Part shown: one piece after another, positions 19,101 through 27,177 of the stretch
How positions within the stretch are numbered: position 1 is the first letter of the stretch
Layout: every line of letters starts with the position of its first letter
Assembly (NCBI RefSeq): GCF_017357385.1
Contig: NZ_CP071633.1
Location: 434,001-498,000, forward strand
Origin: Rhizobium sp. NZLR1
GTDB lineage: Bacteria; Pseudomonadota; Alphaproteobacteria; Rhizobiales; Rhizobiaceae
Length of the DNA: 64,000 nucleotides
Direction: 5' to 3'
The notes under the pieces: generated by a model
What the model was told of the DNA's origin: nothing
Seen by the model: the letters and a program-made list of their open reading frames with translations, nothing else
The model's database searches: none
Position numbers and translations under genes: made by a program

Positions 19101-20156
19101 GACACCAAGACCGTCACGGCAGTGATCTTTGGTGCGACATCAGGCACGCTCGGCACGGCACTGAGCGGCACCTATGGCAGTCTCGTGCTCAGTGCATCGG
19201 GCGCCTATAGTTATGCCGTCAACGAGAGCAATACCGCCGTCCAGGGGCTGCGCCAGTCGACCAACACGCTGAGCGATGTCTTCAGCTATACGATGCGCGA
19301 TACCGCCGGCGCGACGGCCACGGCAAGTCTTACCGTCACCATCCATGGCGCCAACGATGCGCCGGTGCTGGCCGTCCAGACCGTCGCCCAGAATGCGACC
19401 GTGGGCTCGGCCTTCTCCTTCGTGCTGCCGACGACGACCTTCACCGATGTCGACAGCGGCGAGACGCTGACCTACTCAGCAACGGCTGCCGATGGCACGG
19501 CGCTGCCCGCCTGGCTGAGCTTCAATGCCACGACGCGGACTTTTTCCGGCACACCGACGGCATCGGGCACCTATGGCGTCAAGGTGACGGCGACAGATCT
19601 TGGCGGCCTTGCCGCCAACGAGAGCTTCAATGTCGCCGTGTCGACGACGGCAACGACCTACAGCCTGTTCTCCGCCTCCAGCACGCCGACCCAGACGAAC
19701 CTCAACGATGGTCAGCAGCTCGAGCTTGGCGTCAAGTTCCAGTCGAATGTTGCCGGTGACGTTACCGGCATCAAGTTCTACCGCAGCGCCAACGACAACG
19801 GCCAGAACGTCGTCGACCTGTGGACCACGACGGGCACCAAGCTCGCCACCGCCACCTTCGCCAGCACCACAGGGAGCGGTTGGCAGACGGTGAACTTCAC
19901 AACGCCCGTCACCATCGCCGCCAATACCAACTATGTCGCGTCCTACCACACCACCGGAGGCTACGTGGCAACGGATGCCTTCTTCGCCACTGCCGTCACC
20001 AACGGTCCGTTGACGGCCCAAACAAGCGCGGTCGCCGGTGGCAACGGTGTCTATGCGTATGGCGGCTCCGCCACCACAGGTCTCTTCCCGACCAACTCAT
20101 ACAATTCGGCGAATTACTATGCCGACGTTGTCTTCCGGCCGCAGCTCGTCGGGTAA
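13113..20156 (+). CDS. giant modular secreted protein: dimethylformamidase-like domain, Ig/VCBS repeats, DUF4082
   Basis: A 2347-residue protein without an N-terminal signal peptide. Residues ~1-345 are a low-complexity, variable leader. Residues ~348-850 resemble the large subunit of N,N-dimethylformamidase (NAIVLENQKQGNP, YRIDIYRLGYYGG, SGNEVYWRTRWG); the metal-site-like GHDEYW motif is at 595-600. An Ig-like domain (~854-948) and a DUF4082 domain (~950-1108) follow, then two blocks, each with two VCBS/putative-Ig units (~225 aa) and one DUF4082 domain: 1109-1727 and 1729-2347. The blocks are identical at DNA level over most of their length. The C-terminus (ADVVFRPQLVG) closely resembles that of the second giant. 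With a type I ABC transporter and HlyD protein downstream, export by type I secretion to the surface or matrix is likely. Enzyme activity is unproven. Confidence 0.85.
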   Translation: MYRNARRWTSRSLLLDSLVPRWLTVGGKERPRKPAGKHGDDAQLAAEVQTADGNKQAPLVGDPHKDAALNEHEVGQSAGVNGDADGRADDSLVAPPLPDAFAINREIGERSGDRAASVLSVHMPDFAHFEGNANGVAFGAASPLLRTYAGMNLIGDDPLAPYLPQSPSPTASSHGSATVASERAHSGKVVILESTPTAQTTGQHAGANALAFGMPFGVCGCGYYTSPTRILDWAHGGALLQQDGQLPGTRLTEGPDYVESIKKAIGASVSDPLLDRSLSPLSGWRGTANWTESTALNGSLPGGGETGKGTTTKGVGILSGSVTTPPQPSAQRSLTTQNLAAAAATASNAIVLENQKQGNPESEWGIDGAGSTNIEGFATDISVDNGKTVSFKINTNSTNYRIDIYRLGYYGGMGARKVATMQHTGLQTQPNPLRNATTGTVDAGNWAVSASWAVPDDAVSGVYIAKLVRQDGTSGENQIPFIVRDDASHSDIVFQTADETWQAYNGWGGANFYGGNGPATGQGAGRAYAVSYNRPIATRGGVGTYAGPQDYLFGAEYAGISWLEQNGYDVSYMSGVDADRYGSLLLNHKTYIDAGHDEYWSGQQRTNVEAARDAGVNLMFWSGNEVYWRTRWGNAYSADGTPYRTLISYKETWGPPGTSLDPSDQWTGTFRDPRLSPPAIGGGNPENSLTGQLFKVDDVGSNLGAITVGYDDANLRFWRNTSVANLQPGQTATLTKNYLGYEWDEAPDNGFDPAGLVKLSSTTLPVSSYLLDYGNTTGNATATHNLTLYRAPSGALVFGAGTVYWTWGLSDNHDNEATATDPRVQQAMVNLLADMGIQPGTLQSGLAAATGSTDHVAPTSVITGPSAATVGSTVTITGTATDTGGGVIASVEVSTDNGASWHPATGDENWTYTWSPQVAGSYTIRSRAVDDNINLETPSTGRTVTVTGASFTSLFGAATPAVVNTDDTSAVELGVKFQTSVAGTVTGIRFYKGSLDTGTHTGSLWSSTGTRVATLTFTNETASGWQTAYFTSPVSLTPGQTYTASYHTNTGNYSTTTDYFIANVTSGPLTAPASGNGVYTYGSASLYPTSTFQSTNYWVDVMFTTPSSNTTPTAVADVGNATEKGGVANGSGGVVASGNVLTNDTDPDAGDTKTVTAVIFGATSGTLGTALSGTYGSLVLSASGAYSYAVNESNTAVQGLRQSTNTLSDVFSYTMRDTAGATATASLTVTIHGANDAPVLAVQTVAQNATVGSAFSFVLPTTTFTDVDSGETLTYSATAADGTALPAWLSFNATTRTFSGTPTASGTYGVKVTATDLGGLAANESFNVAVSTPGNTPPTAVADVGNATEKGGVANGSGGVVASGNVLTNDTDPDAGDTKTVTAVIFGATSGTLGTALSGTYGSLVLSASGAYSYAVNESNTAVQGLRQSTNTLSDVFSYTMRDTAGATATASLTVTIHGANDAPVLAVQTVAQNATVGSAFSFVLPTTTFTDVDSGETLTYSATAADGTALPAWLSFNATTRTFSGTPTASGTYGVKVTATDLGGLAANESFNVAVSTTATTYSLFSASSTPTQTNLNDGQQLELGVKFQSNVAGDVTGIKFYRSANDNGQNVVDLWTTTGTKLATATFASTTGSGWQTVNFTTPVTIAANTNYVASYHTTGGYVATDAFFATAVTNGPLTAQTSAVAGGNGVYTYGGSATAGIFPNATFNAANYYADVVFRPASTTPNTTPTAVADAGDATEKGGVANGSGGVVASGNVLTNDTDPDAGDTKTVTAVIFGATSGTLGTALSGTYGSLVLSASGAYSYAVNESNTAVQGLRQSTNTLSDVFSYTMRDTAGATATASLTVTIHGANDAPVLAVQTVAQNATVGSAFSFVLPTTTFTDVDSGETLTYSATAADGTALPAWLSFNATTRTFSGTPTASGTYGVKVTATDLGGLAANESFNVAVSTPGNTPPTAVADVGNATEKGGVANGSGGVVASGNVLTNDTDPDAGDTKTVTAVIFGATSGTLGTALSGTYGSLVLSASGAYSYAVNESNTAVQGLRQSTNTLSDVFSYTMRDTAGATATASLTVTIHGANDAPVLAVQTVAQNATVGSAFSFVLPTTTFTDVDSGETLTYSATAADGTALPAWLSFNATTRTFSGTPTASGTYGVKVTATDLGGLAANESFNVAVSTTATTYSLFSASSTPTQTNLNDGQQLELGVKFQSNVAGDVTGIKFYRSANDNGQNVVDLWTTTGTKLATATFASTTGSGWQTVNFTTPVTIAANTNYVASYHTTGGYVATDAFFATAVTNGPLTAQTSAVAGGNGVYAYGGSATTGLFPTNSYNSANYYADVVFRPQLVG
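16437..20156 (+). repeat. 1860-bp tandem macro-repeat with nested 678-bp repeats inside the giant gene
   Basis: Units 16437-18296 and 18297-20156 each hold two 678-bp VCBS-Ig modules and one ~504-bp DUF4082 module. Module phases at 16602, 17280, 18462 and 19140 give spacings of 678, 1182 and 678. Large segments appear base-for-base identical; differences gather at the unit edges, for instance after about 20047. This points to recent tandem duplication or continuing gene conversion, and such a region is easily misassembled. Confidence 0.85.
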
Positions 20157-20195
20157 AGCAAAGGACAAGTTTACGAACCGGTTTCGAATGAGGGT

Positions 20196-20307
20196 AGAAC
20201 AGGATGGTTTAGGCTCGGTTGGCCCAAAATCTGAATCCTGTTCTAATTTAAAGAGTTAGAGCATGATGTCATAAGAAGATCGCTCACACTTTTCGGCATC
20301 ATGCTCT
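20196..20307. repeat. RIME-like intergenic repeat, copy B (inverted relative to copy A)
   Basis: The same two palindromes as near 11.1 kb occur in reverse order: 20196-20244 (GAACAGGAT ... ATCCTGTTC) then 20258-20307 (AGAGCATGAT ... ATCATGCTCT). It lies between the first giant gene and the first CobW gene and could act as terminator or mRNA-processing site there. Confidence 0.75.
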
Positions 20308-20368
20308 GATACGACGCAAATGCTGGTCGCGGCGAGAGGCGCTCCGACCCCACATTCGAGGAATGCCG

Positions 20369-21553
20369 ATGAACAGGATCGAGCGGCTCCCGGTAACCGT
20401 GCTGGCCGGCTTCCTCGGCGCTGGTAAGACGACGCTCCTCAGCCACGTCCTCAATAACCGTCAGGGCCTGAGGGTCGCCGTCATCGTCAACGATATGAGC
20501 GAAGTGAACATAGACGCCAGTCTCATTCGAGACGGCGGCTGCAACCTGTCGCATACGACGGAGACATTGATCGAGCTCAGCAATGGCTGCATATGCTGCA
20601 CCCTGCGCAACGACCTGCTGACGGAAGTACGACGGCTGGCCGAAGACCGGCGATACGACTATCTGTTGATAGAAGGTACCGGCATTGCCGAGCCGCTCCC
20701 GATTGCGGCAACCTTTTCCTTCCGCGACGAGAACGGCGTCTCGCTCGCCGATTTTGCCAGGCTCGACACAATGGTCACCGTGGTCGACGCTGCAAACCTG
20801 TTAGCCGACTACAGCAGTGCCGATTTGCTTGCCGACCGCGGCCTGCAGCGCGACGGTGAGGACCGGCGCACACTCATCGATCTGCTGGTGGATCAGATCG
20901 AGTTTGCCGATGTCGTCGTGATCAACAAGATCTCGGAGGCGACCGAAGGGATCCGCGCGGAAGTTCGCAAGATCATTTCTGCACTCAACCCCGACGCACG
21001 CCAGGTGGAGACGGATTTCGGTGAGGTTTCGCTCGCAACCCTCCTCAATACGGGCCTCTTTGATGAAGCAAAGGCGGCAGCGCACCCGTTGTGGCACAAG
21101 GAACTGTACAGCCATGATAAGCATGTTCCGGAGACGGAGGAATACGGGGTCTCGAGCTTTGTCTATCGCACGAGGCGCCCCTTCGACCCCAAGCGGTTTC
21201 GAGCATTCCTGGACGAGCCGTGGCCGGGGGTGATCCGCGCCAAAGGCCATTTCTGGCTTGCCACGCGCCCGCGTCACGTTGGCCTAATGTCGGCCGCTGG
21301 CGTGCAACGGCGCTGCGAGCCCATGGGGCTTTGGTGGGCAGCCGTGCCCCGGCAGGACTGGCCGGGCCATCAGCAGTTTCGTCAGCATCTTGAGAGCCGG
21401 TGGGACAGCGCTTGGGGCGACCGCCGGCAGGAATTGGTTTTTATCGGCGTTGATATGGACGAGATAGGTGTACGGACCGCGCTGGACGGATGCCTCGCCA
21501 GCGCCGATCCGCGCGACTGGGCCACCCTCGAGGATCCGTTTCCGGCCTGGTAG
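20369..21553 (+). CDS. CobW/COG0523-family GTPase (putative metallochaperone), copy 1
   Basis: A 394-residue G3E GTPase. The Walker A motif GFLGAGKTT is at residues 14-22, the metal-binding CxCC motif is C74-I-C76-C77 (NGCICCTLR), EGTGIAEP is the switch region, and VINK is the base-recognition motif. The C-terminal CobW domain ends [15 protein letters not shown] and DPFPAW. ATG 20369 is chosen because GAGGA lies eight bases upstream; the ATG at 20363 abuts that site. Members of this family deliver zinc, cobalt, iron or other metals to target proteins (ZigA, nitrile hydratase activators, CobW). Here it sits between two giant genes with a dimethylformamidase-like (metal-dependent) domain, suggesting metal supply to them or a response to metal limitation. 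The metal is unknown. Confidence 0.85.
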   Translation: MNRIERLPVTVLAGFLGAGKTTLLSHVLNNRQGLRVAVIVNDMSEVNIDASLIRDGGCNLSHTTETLIELSNGCICCTLRNDLLTEVRRLAEDRRYDYLLIEGTGIAEPLPIAATFSFRDENGVSLADFARLDTMVTVVDAANLLADYSSADLLADRGLQRDGEDRRTLIDLLVDQIEFADVVVINKISEATEGIRAEVRKIISALNPDARQVETDFGEVSLATLLNTGLFDEAKAAAHPLWHKELYSHDKHVPETEEYGVSSFVYRTRRPFDPKRFRAFLDEPWPGVIRAKGHFWLATRPRHVGLMSAAGVQRRCEPMGLWWAAVPRQDWPGHQQFRQHLESRWDSAWGDRRQELVFIGVDMDEIGVRTALDGCLASADPRDWATLEDPFPAW

Positions 21554-21782
21554 CACGGGGCGGCGCAGGACAACGCTCGAGTTGACCACCTCGACCAGCC
21601 GGACCGGCAAAATGATACGGAATCAGAATTCCTTTCAACCAGCGTCGGCCACTTGGCAGAACGGTGGGCAGCTTTGGAGCCTTGTCGGCCGGCATGCGGC
21701 GAGGGTCATCCTATGGGCGTAGGGGGATACCTCCCTCATACCCCGGATTGCTGTCGTACGTTCCCTTAGCAAAGGTGCCAGA

Positions 21783-24700
21783 ATGAACGTCATGCTACAG
21801 CGGGCGAAGAGCCGGCCGATGCGGAAGGGGACGCCGCTGATGCGGAGAATTCATGTGAGTAATCGTGAGTACCTGAGTACATTTGGTGGAGCGTTGAGTA
21901 TCTTTCGTGCATCCTCCGCCTGGAGCGCAGTACTTGCATCCGCGACGGTCGTATCGTCGAGAAGTACCGATGGCTCCCCAAGCTTTGCCAATCAGGGCAG
22001 CGCAACCGTCCAATCCTCCTTCACCGGCACGGTCACATCTTTCATGATATCATCAGGCGACATGCAATCGTCCCCTGCGTCGTCGACGGCGATGCCTGCG
22101 CCTGCTGCCGATGGCGGCGCGCAGGATACGTCCACGAAGACGGCGTCGGCTGCGACGGTCTTCCAGACGCCTTCCTCGACATTGCAACGCACTGTGCTTG
22201 GCCCGGATCCGGCCGAGGAGGCTGCGACACTGCCTGCTGCTCCCGCGCTTACGGGTGTTATCAGCGATGCCGATACCGGCAGCGCCAAAACGGCGCCGGT
22301 CAGTTCTTCCAGCAGTCTTGGCACGGCTTCGTTGCGCCTTCAGGCCTCGATAGCATCCATCTCGGTGGAGCCGAGCCAGGACGTTTCTGCTCAGACGACC
22401 GCGGCCCCGACGGCACTGATGGCATCGATACCGGCAGCTTCGGCTGCGGCGACGCCCAACAAGATCGCGCTCGAAAACCTGAAGCAGGGCAACCCGATCA
22501 GCGAGTGGGGTCTGGAGGGTGACGGCGGCGGCACCATTCAGGGCTTCGCCACCGAAATCAGCACGAATATCGGCCAGACGGTCGATTTCAAGATCGCCAC
22601 CGATTCCACCCATTACCGCATCGATATCTACCGCATGGGCTATTATGGCGGGGCCGGGGCGCGCAAGGTCGACTCGATCGAGCAATCGCTGACCACGGCG
22701 CAGATCCAGCCGCATCCGATCGTCGATATGTCACTCGGCCTCATCGACTGCGGCAACTGGTCGGTCTCGGCGAGCTGGCAGATTCCGACGGACGCGGTCT
22801 CCGGCGTCTATTTCGCCAAGCTGGTGCGCGAGGACGGCACCGCAGACGCCAGCATCATTCCTTTCGTTGTGCGCGACGACGCCTCCACCAGCAATATCGT
22901 CTTCCAGACGTCCGACACGACATGGCAGGCCTATAATGCCTGGGGCGGCGCCAGCCTCTACTATGGCGAAGTGCCCGTCGATCCCGCAAGCATGATCGGC
23001 TACCTGCCACCGAACTGCAGCTGCGGCCTGCAGGCCATCGGCCGGGCCTCGGCGGTCAGCTATAACAGGCCGATCATTACCAATACGAGCCCGATCGGCG
23101 GCTCGCACGACTACATCTTCGGCGCCGAATCCTCCGCCATCTCGTGGCTGGAGCAGAACGGCTACGACGTATCTTATATTTCGGGCGTCGATGCAGCGCG
23201 TAGCGGCAGCCTGCTGCTCAACCACGACGCCTATCTCTCCGTCGGGCATGACGAATACTGGTCTGCCGAACAGCGCGCCAATGTCGAGGCGGCGCGCGAT
23301 GCCGGCGTCAACCTCGCCTTCTGGAGCGGCAACGAGTGCTACTGGAAGGTCCGCTGGGAAAGCAGCATCGACGGCAGCGGCCAGGCCTACCGCACCATGG
23401 TCTGCTACAAGGAAACCTGGGGCACGAGCACGGATCCGAGCAATGTCGGCACCGGCACCTGGCGCGATCCGCGTTATGCCGATGCGGGACAGGAGCCGGA
23501 GAATTCGCTGACGGGCACGATGTTCCAGGTGGACAGCTACCGCTCCGATACGATCTCCATTCCCTACGACTATTCGAACCTGCGCTTCTGGCGCAACACC
23601 GATGTTGCTGAGCTGCAGCAGGGCGAGAGCTACAATCTCGTGCAGAACCTGCTCGGCTACGAATGGGATTCCGATGTCGAGAACGGCTTCCGTCCGGATG
23701 GGCTGATCGACCTGTCACTCTCCTCGGTCTCGGTAAGCACCTATCTGCGCGATTACGGCACGACGGTCGGCGATGCGGTGGCGACCCACAGCCTGACCAT
23801 GTATCGGGCGGCAAGCGGCGCGCTGGTCTTCGGCGCCGGCACAGTCTTCTGGTCCTGGGGGCTGAGTGACAACCATCAGGGCGCGGCGACGTCAACCGAT
23901 CGCAATGTGCAACAGGCGATGGTCAACATGTTCGCGGACATGGGCATTCAGCCGACGACGCTGGATGCGAGCCTGATCCTTGCGACACAATCGACCGACA
24001 CGCTGAAGCCCACCTCGTCGGTCACGTCGCCGATCGTCGGCGCAAGCTTCCTCGAAGGGCAACATGTGACGATCACGGGCACGGCGCAGGATTTCGGCGG
24101 CGGCATCATTGCCGGCGTGGAAGTCTCGACCGATGGCGGCCAGCACTGGTTCAAGGCCACCGGCCGCGAGAGCTGGAGCTATAACTGGGTCGTCCAGGCG
24201 AGCGGAACCTACACGATCATGTCACGGGCCGTCGACGACAGCGTCAATATGGAGGCGTCATCGGCCGGCAAGCAGGTCACCGTCACCTTGCCGGGAACGA
24301 CAGGCCTCTGGACGCTTGCGGAAAAGCCGGCGGTCGAAGTGGCGATCGATCGCGATTCCGTCGAGCTCGGCCTGCGCTTCCAGACGACGACAGCAGGCTC
24401 CGTGGAGGGCATCCGCTTCTACAAGGGCTTCTCCAATATCGGCGACCATGTCGTCAGCCTCTGGAGCGCCAACGGAACGCTGCTGGCATCAGGCGTGTCC
24501 GTCGACGAACCGCTCTCCGGCTGGCAGACGGTGATGTTCTCTTCGCCGATCCAGATTGCCGCCGGCACGACCTACGTGGCCTCCTATCACAGCGGCGGTT
24601 TCTTCTCGCTGACAAACAATTATTTCACCGGCGGCACCTATGCCAGCGGCGCGGTGAAGGCCGTCGATGGCGGCGGCGTCTTCGCCTACGGCACCACTGC

Positions 24701-27128
24701 CGGCACGTTCCCCGGCCAAAGCCCCGGCACCGGCACCAATTACTGGGTCGACGTAGTCTTCGATGCCGGGCCCAACAGCGCCCCGGTTGTGACCGACGAT
24801 ACGGGGCTGACCATCACCCGCAACGACAGCGTCGTCATCTCGATCGCCTCGCTCATCGGAAACGATACGGATCCGAATGGCGATGCGATGACGATTTCGG
24901 CCGTCGGCAATGCCGTCAACGGCACGGTGACGCTCAACAAGCAGAACGGCGCCGTCATCTTCACGCCGACCAACAATTATTCGGGGCCTGCAAGCTTCAC
25001 CTATACGCTGTCGGACGGGCGCGGCGGCACGGATCAGGGCAACGTCAGCCTCACCGTAAACCAGGGCCCTGCCGGGGAAGCACTGTTTACCTCAAGCGAA
25101 GGGCCGACGGGCGCAAGCTTCAACGACGGTCAGTCGCTGGAACTCGGGATGAGGTTCGTCGCTTCGTCCAGCGGCATGATTTCCGGCATCCGCTACTACA
25201 AGGCGGCCGGCGATACCGGCGCCCATACCGGCTCCCTCTGGACGGCCGACGGCACGCTGGTCGCGACCGTCACTTTCGCCGACAGCGGATCGGTGAGCGG
25301 CTGGCAGACCGCGACATTCACCAACCCGGTGCATATCGCAGCCGGCACAACCTATGTCGCCTCCTACCACACGACAGGCTCCTATGTGGCGACATCAGAC
25401 TATTTCACCTCAGCGCATACCAACGGCGCGCTGACGGCGCTTGCCGGCAGTAACGGCGTCTTCGGCAATGGCACGGATTTCCCGACTTCCAGCTACCAGT
25501 CGTCGAACTACTGGGTGGATGTCGTCTTCAACCAGACAACCAATGCGGTGCCGGTCGCCGCCAATGACAATGGCTACACGACCTATTCCAACACCGCACT
25601 TTCGATTGCCGCAGCCAGCCTGCTTGCAAACGACCATGACGCCGATGGCGATCCGCTTAGCATCACCGCCGCGAATGGTGCGGTCAACGGAACCGTGTCG
25701 TTCAACAGCCAGACCAAAACGGTGATCTTCACGCCGAACTCTGGCTATACGGGTTCAGCAAGCTTCTCCTATTCGATCTCGGATGGATATGGCGGCACGT
25801 CGTCGGCCACTGTGAGCCTCGCGGTCAATTCGCAGCCTGGCGGCGGCACGACCGCAAGCCTGTTCACCGGCGCCGACACGTCGGGCGTTACCGCTGCCAA
25901 TGACGCCAACTCGGTCGACCTCGGCGTCAAGTTCATCGCTTCCGCCAGCGGCCAGATCACCGGGCTCACCTATTACAGGAGCGCCCAGGATACCGGCACG
26001 CATGCCGGCTCGCTCTGGACAGCGAGCGGCCAGCTTCTGGCTCAGGCGACCTTCATCAACGAGACGGCGAGCGGCTGGCAGACGGTTTCCTTCATCCAGC
26101 CGATCAATGTGACGGCCGGCGCCACCTATGTGGCGAGCTACCATTCGAACGGCTTCTATTCCGCAACGGCGAACTACTTCACGACGGATCATACGAACGG
26201 TGCGCTGACGGCGCCGTCGAGTGCGGCGAGCGGCGGCAACGGCCTTTATGCCTATGGCTCGGGCAACCTGTTCCCGACCGCTTCCTACAATGCCAGCAAT
26301 TATTGGGTCGACGTGCTCTATCAGCAGGGCGGCGCGCAGAATGCGGTTCCGGTCGCCGCCAATGACAGCGGCTTCTCGACCAATACCGGCACGCCGATCA
26401 CCATCCAGGCCTCCGTGCTCCGGGCAAACGACGCCGATGCCGATGGCGATCCGCTTGTCATCACCGGCGTCAGCGGCGGGGTCAACGGCTCGGTCGCCTA
26501 CGATGCCCAGGCCCAGACGGTGACCTTCACGCCGACGGCAGGCTATTCGGGACCGGCAAGCTTCAGCTACGCGATAGCAGACGGCAAGGGCGGCACGGCG
26601 TCGGCGCAGGTTGCCCTCACCATCAACGGCGGCCAGACGGGAGGGCCGGAGCAGAACCTCTTTGCCGCCGGTGCCACGCCGTCGATCGTCTCCATCAACG
26701 ACAACCAGCAAATCAATCTCGGCATGAAATTCCAGGCCGATACGTCAGGCTGGATCACCGGCGTCCGCTTCTACAAGGGGGCCGACAACACCGGCCCGCA
26801 TAGCGGCTATCTCTGGACCGCCTCGGGCACGCTGCTCGGCAGCGTCACCTTCAACAACGAGACGGCCAGCGGCTGGCAGACTGCGCAGCTCACCCAGCAG
26901 ATCGCGGTCCAGGCGGATACGAGCTATGTCGTTTCTTATTCGAGCAACGGCAATTACTCGGCGACCGGCAATTACTTTGCCAGCGATGTGACGAACGGCG
27001 ATCTCAAGGCGCCCGGCGGCAGCAACGGCGTCTATGCCTACGGGGCGGGCGGGTTGTTCCCGACAGCCAGCTACAACAGCACGAACTACTATGTGGATGT
27101 GGCGTTCAAACCGCAGCTCGCGGCGTAA
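21783..27128 (+). CDS. second giant modular secreted protein: dimethylformamidase-like domain, DUF4082 and cadherin-like repeats
   Basis: A 1781-residue paralogue of the first giant. Residues ~1-220 are a variable, Ser/Ala/Thr-rich leader. A dimethylformamidase-like domain spans ~226-740, with NKIALENLKQGNP at its start and GHDEYW at 488-493. An Ig-like domain (~743-837) follows, then four DUF4082 domains (~840-996, 1100-1251, 1359-1516, 1625-1781) alternate with three cadherin-like/Big_9 modules rich in NDxDxDGDP motifs. Unlike the first giant, its repeats are diverged at the DNA level. The C-terminus VDVAFKPQLAA resembles that of the first giant. The start ATG 21783 has AAAGG eight bases upstream. 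No signal peptide is clear. A shared type I secretion route is inferred from the transporter genes downstream. Confidence 0.85.
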   Translation: MNVMLQRAKSRPMRKGTPLMRRIHVSNREYLSTFGGALSIFRASSAWSAVLASATVVSSRSTDGSPSFANQGSATVQSSFTGTVTSFMISSGDMQSSPASSTAMPAPAADGGAQDTSTKTASAATVFQTPSSTLQRTVLGPDPAEEAATLPAAPALTGVISDADTGSAKTAPVSSSSSLGTASLRLQASIASISVEPSQDVSAQTTAAPTALMASIPAASAAATPNKIALENLKQGNPISEWGLEGDGGGTIQGFATEISTNIGQTVDFKIATDSTHYRIDIYRMGYYGGAGARKVDSIEQSLTTAQIQPHPIVDMSLGLIDCGNWSVSASWQIPTDAVSGVYFAKLVREDGTADASIIPFVVRDDASTSNIVFQTSDTTWQAYNAWGGASLYYGEVPVDPASMIGYLPPNCSCGLQAIGRASAVSYNRPIITNTSPIGGSHDYIFGAESSAISWLEQNGYDVSYISGVDAARSGSLLLNHDAYLSVGHDEYWSAEQRANVEAARDAGVNLAFWSGNECYWKVRWESSIDGSGQAYRTMVCYKETWGTSTDPSNVGTGTWRDPRYADAGQEPENSLTGTMFQVDSYRSDTISIPYDYSNLRFWRNTDVAELQQGESYNLVQNLLGYEWDSDVENGFRPDGLIDLSLSSVSVSTYLRDYGTTVGDAVATHSLTMYRAASGALVFGAGTVFWSWGLSDNHQGAATSTDRNVQQAMVNMFADMGIQPTTLDASLILATQSTDTLKPTSSVTSPIVGASFLEGQHVTITGTAQDFGGGIIAGVEVSTDGGQHWFKATGRESWSYNWVVQASGTYTIMSRAVDDSVNMEASSAGKQVTVTLPGTTGLWTLAEKPAVEVAIDRDSVELGLRFQTTTAGSVEGIRFYKGFSNIGDHVVSLWSANGTLLASGVSVDEPLSGWQTVMFSSPIQIAAGTTYVASYHSGGFFSLTNNYFTGGTYASGAVKAVDGGGVFAYGTTAGTFPGQSPGTGTNYWVDVVFDAGPNSAPVVTDDTGLTITRNDSVVISIASLIGNDTDPNGDAMTISAVGNAVNGTVTLNKQNGAVIFTPTNNYSGPASFTYTLSDGRGGTDQGNVSLTVNQGPAGEALFTSSEGPTGASFNDGQSLELGMRFVASSSGMISGIRYYKAAGDTGAHTGSLWTADGTLVATVTFADSGSVSGWQTATFTNPVHIAAGTTYVASYHTTGSYVATSDYFTSAHTNGALTALAGSNGVFGNGTDFPTSSYQSSNYWVDVVFNQTTNAVPVAANDNGYTTYSNTALSIAAASLLANDHDADGDPLSITAANGAVNGTVSFNSQTKTVIFTPNSGYTGSASFSYSISDGYGGTSSATVSLAVNSQPGGGTTASLFTGADTSGVTAANDANSVDLGVKFIASASGQITGLTYYRSAQDTGTHAGSLWTASGQLLAQATFINETASGWQTVSFIQPINVTAGATYVASYHSNGFYSATANYFTTDHTNGALTAPSSAASGGNGLYAYGSGNLFPTASYNASNYWVDVLYQQGGAQNAVPVAANDSGFSTNTGTPITIQASVLRANDADADGDPLVITGVSGGVNGSVAYDAQAQTVTFTPTAGYSGPASFSYAIADGKGGTASAQVALTINGGQTGGPEQNLFAAGATPSIVSINDNQQINLGMKFQADTSGWITGVRFYKGADNTGPHSGYLWTASGTLLGSVTFNNETASGWQTAQLTQQIAVQADTSYVVSYSSNGNYSATGNYFASDVTNGDLKAPGGSNGVYAYGAGGLFPTASYNSTNYYVDVAFKPQLAA

Positions 27129-27177
27129 AGCCCGCGAGGATGCAAGGCCAAGCATGCTGTAAAGAGTGAGAGTTTCG

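Noticed and set aside
13146..20021. Long antisense and shifted open frames inside the giant genes (many identical copies)
   Set aside because: They follow from the GC-rich, repetitive coding sequence of the giant proteins, have no domain signatures, and repeat exactly with the 678-bp modules.
16437..20156. Repeat region considered as a CRISPR array or satellite
   Set aside because: The units are 678 and 1860 bp, in frame, and encode VCBS/Ig and DUF4082 domains; there are no short repeats with unique spacers.
21715..21750. GC-rich near-palindrome before the second giant gene
   Set aside because: The pairing of GGGG and CCCC tracts is interrupted by mismatches, so neither a terminator nor an operator is convincing.
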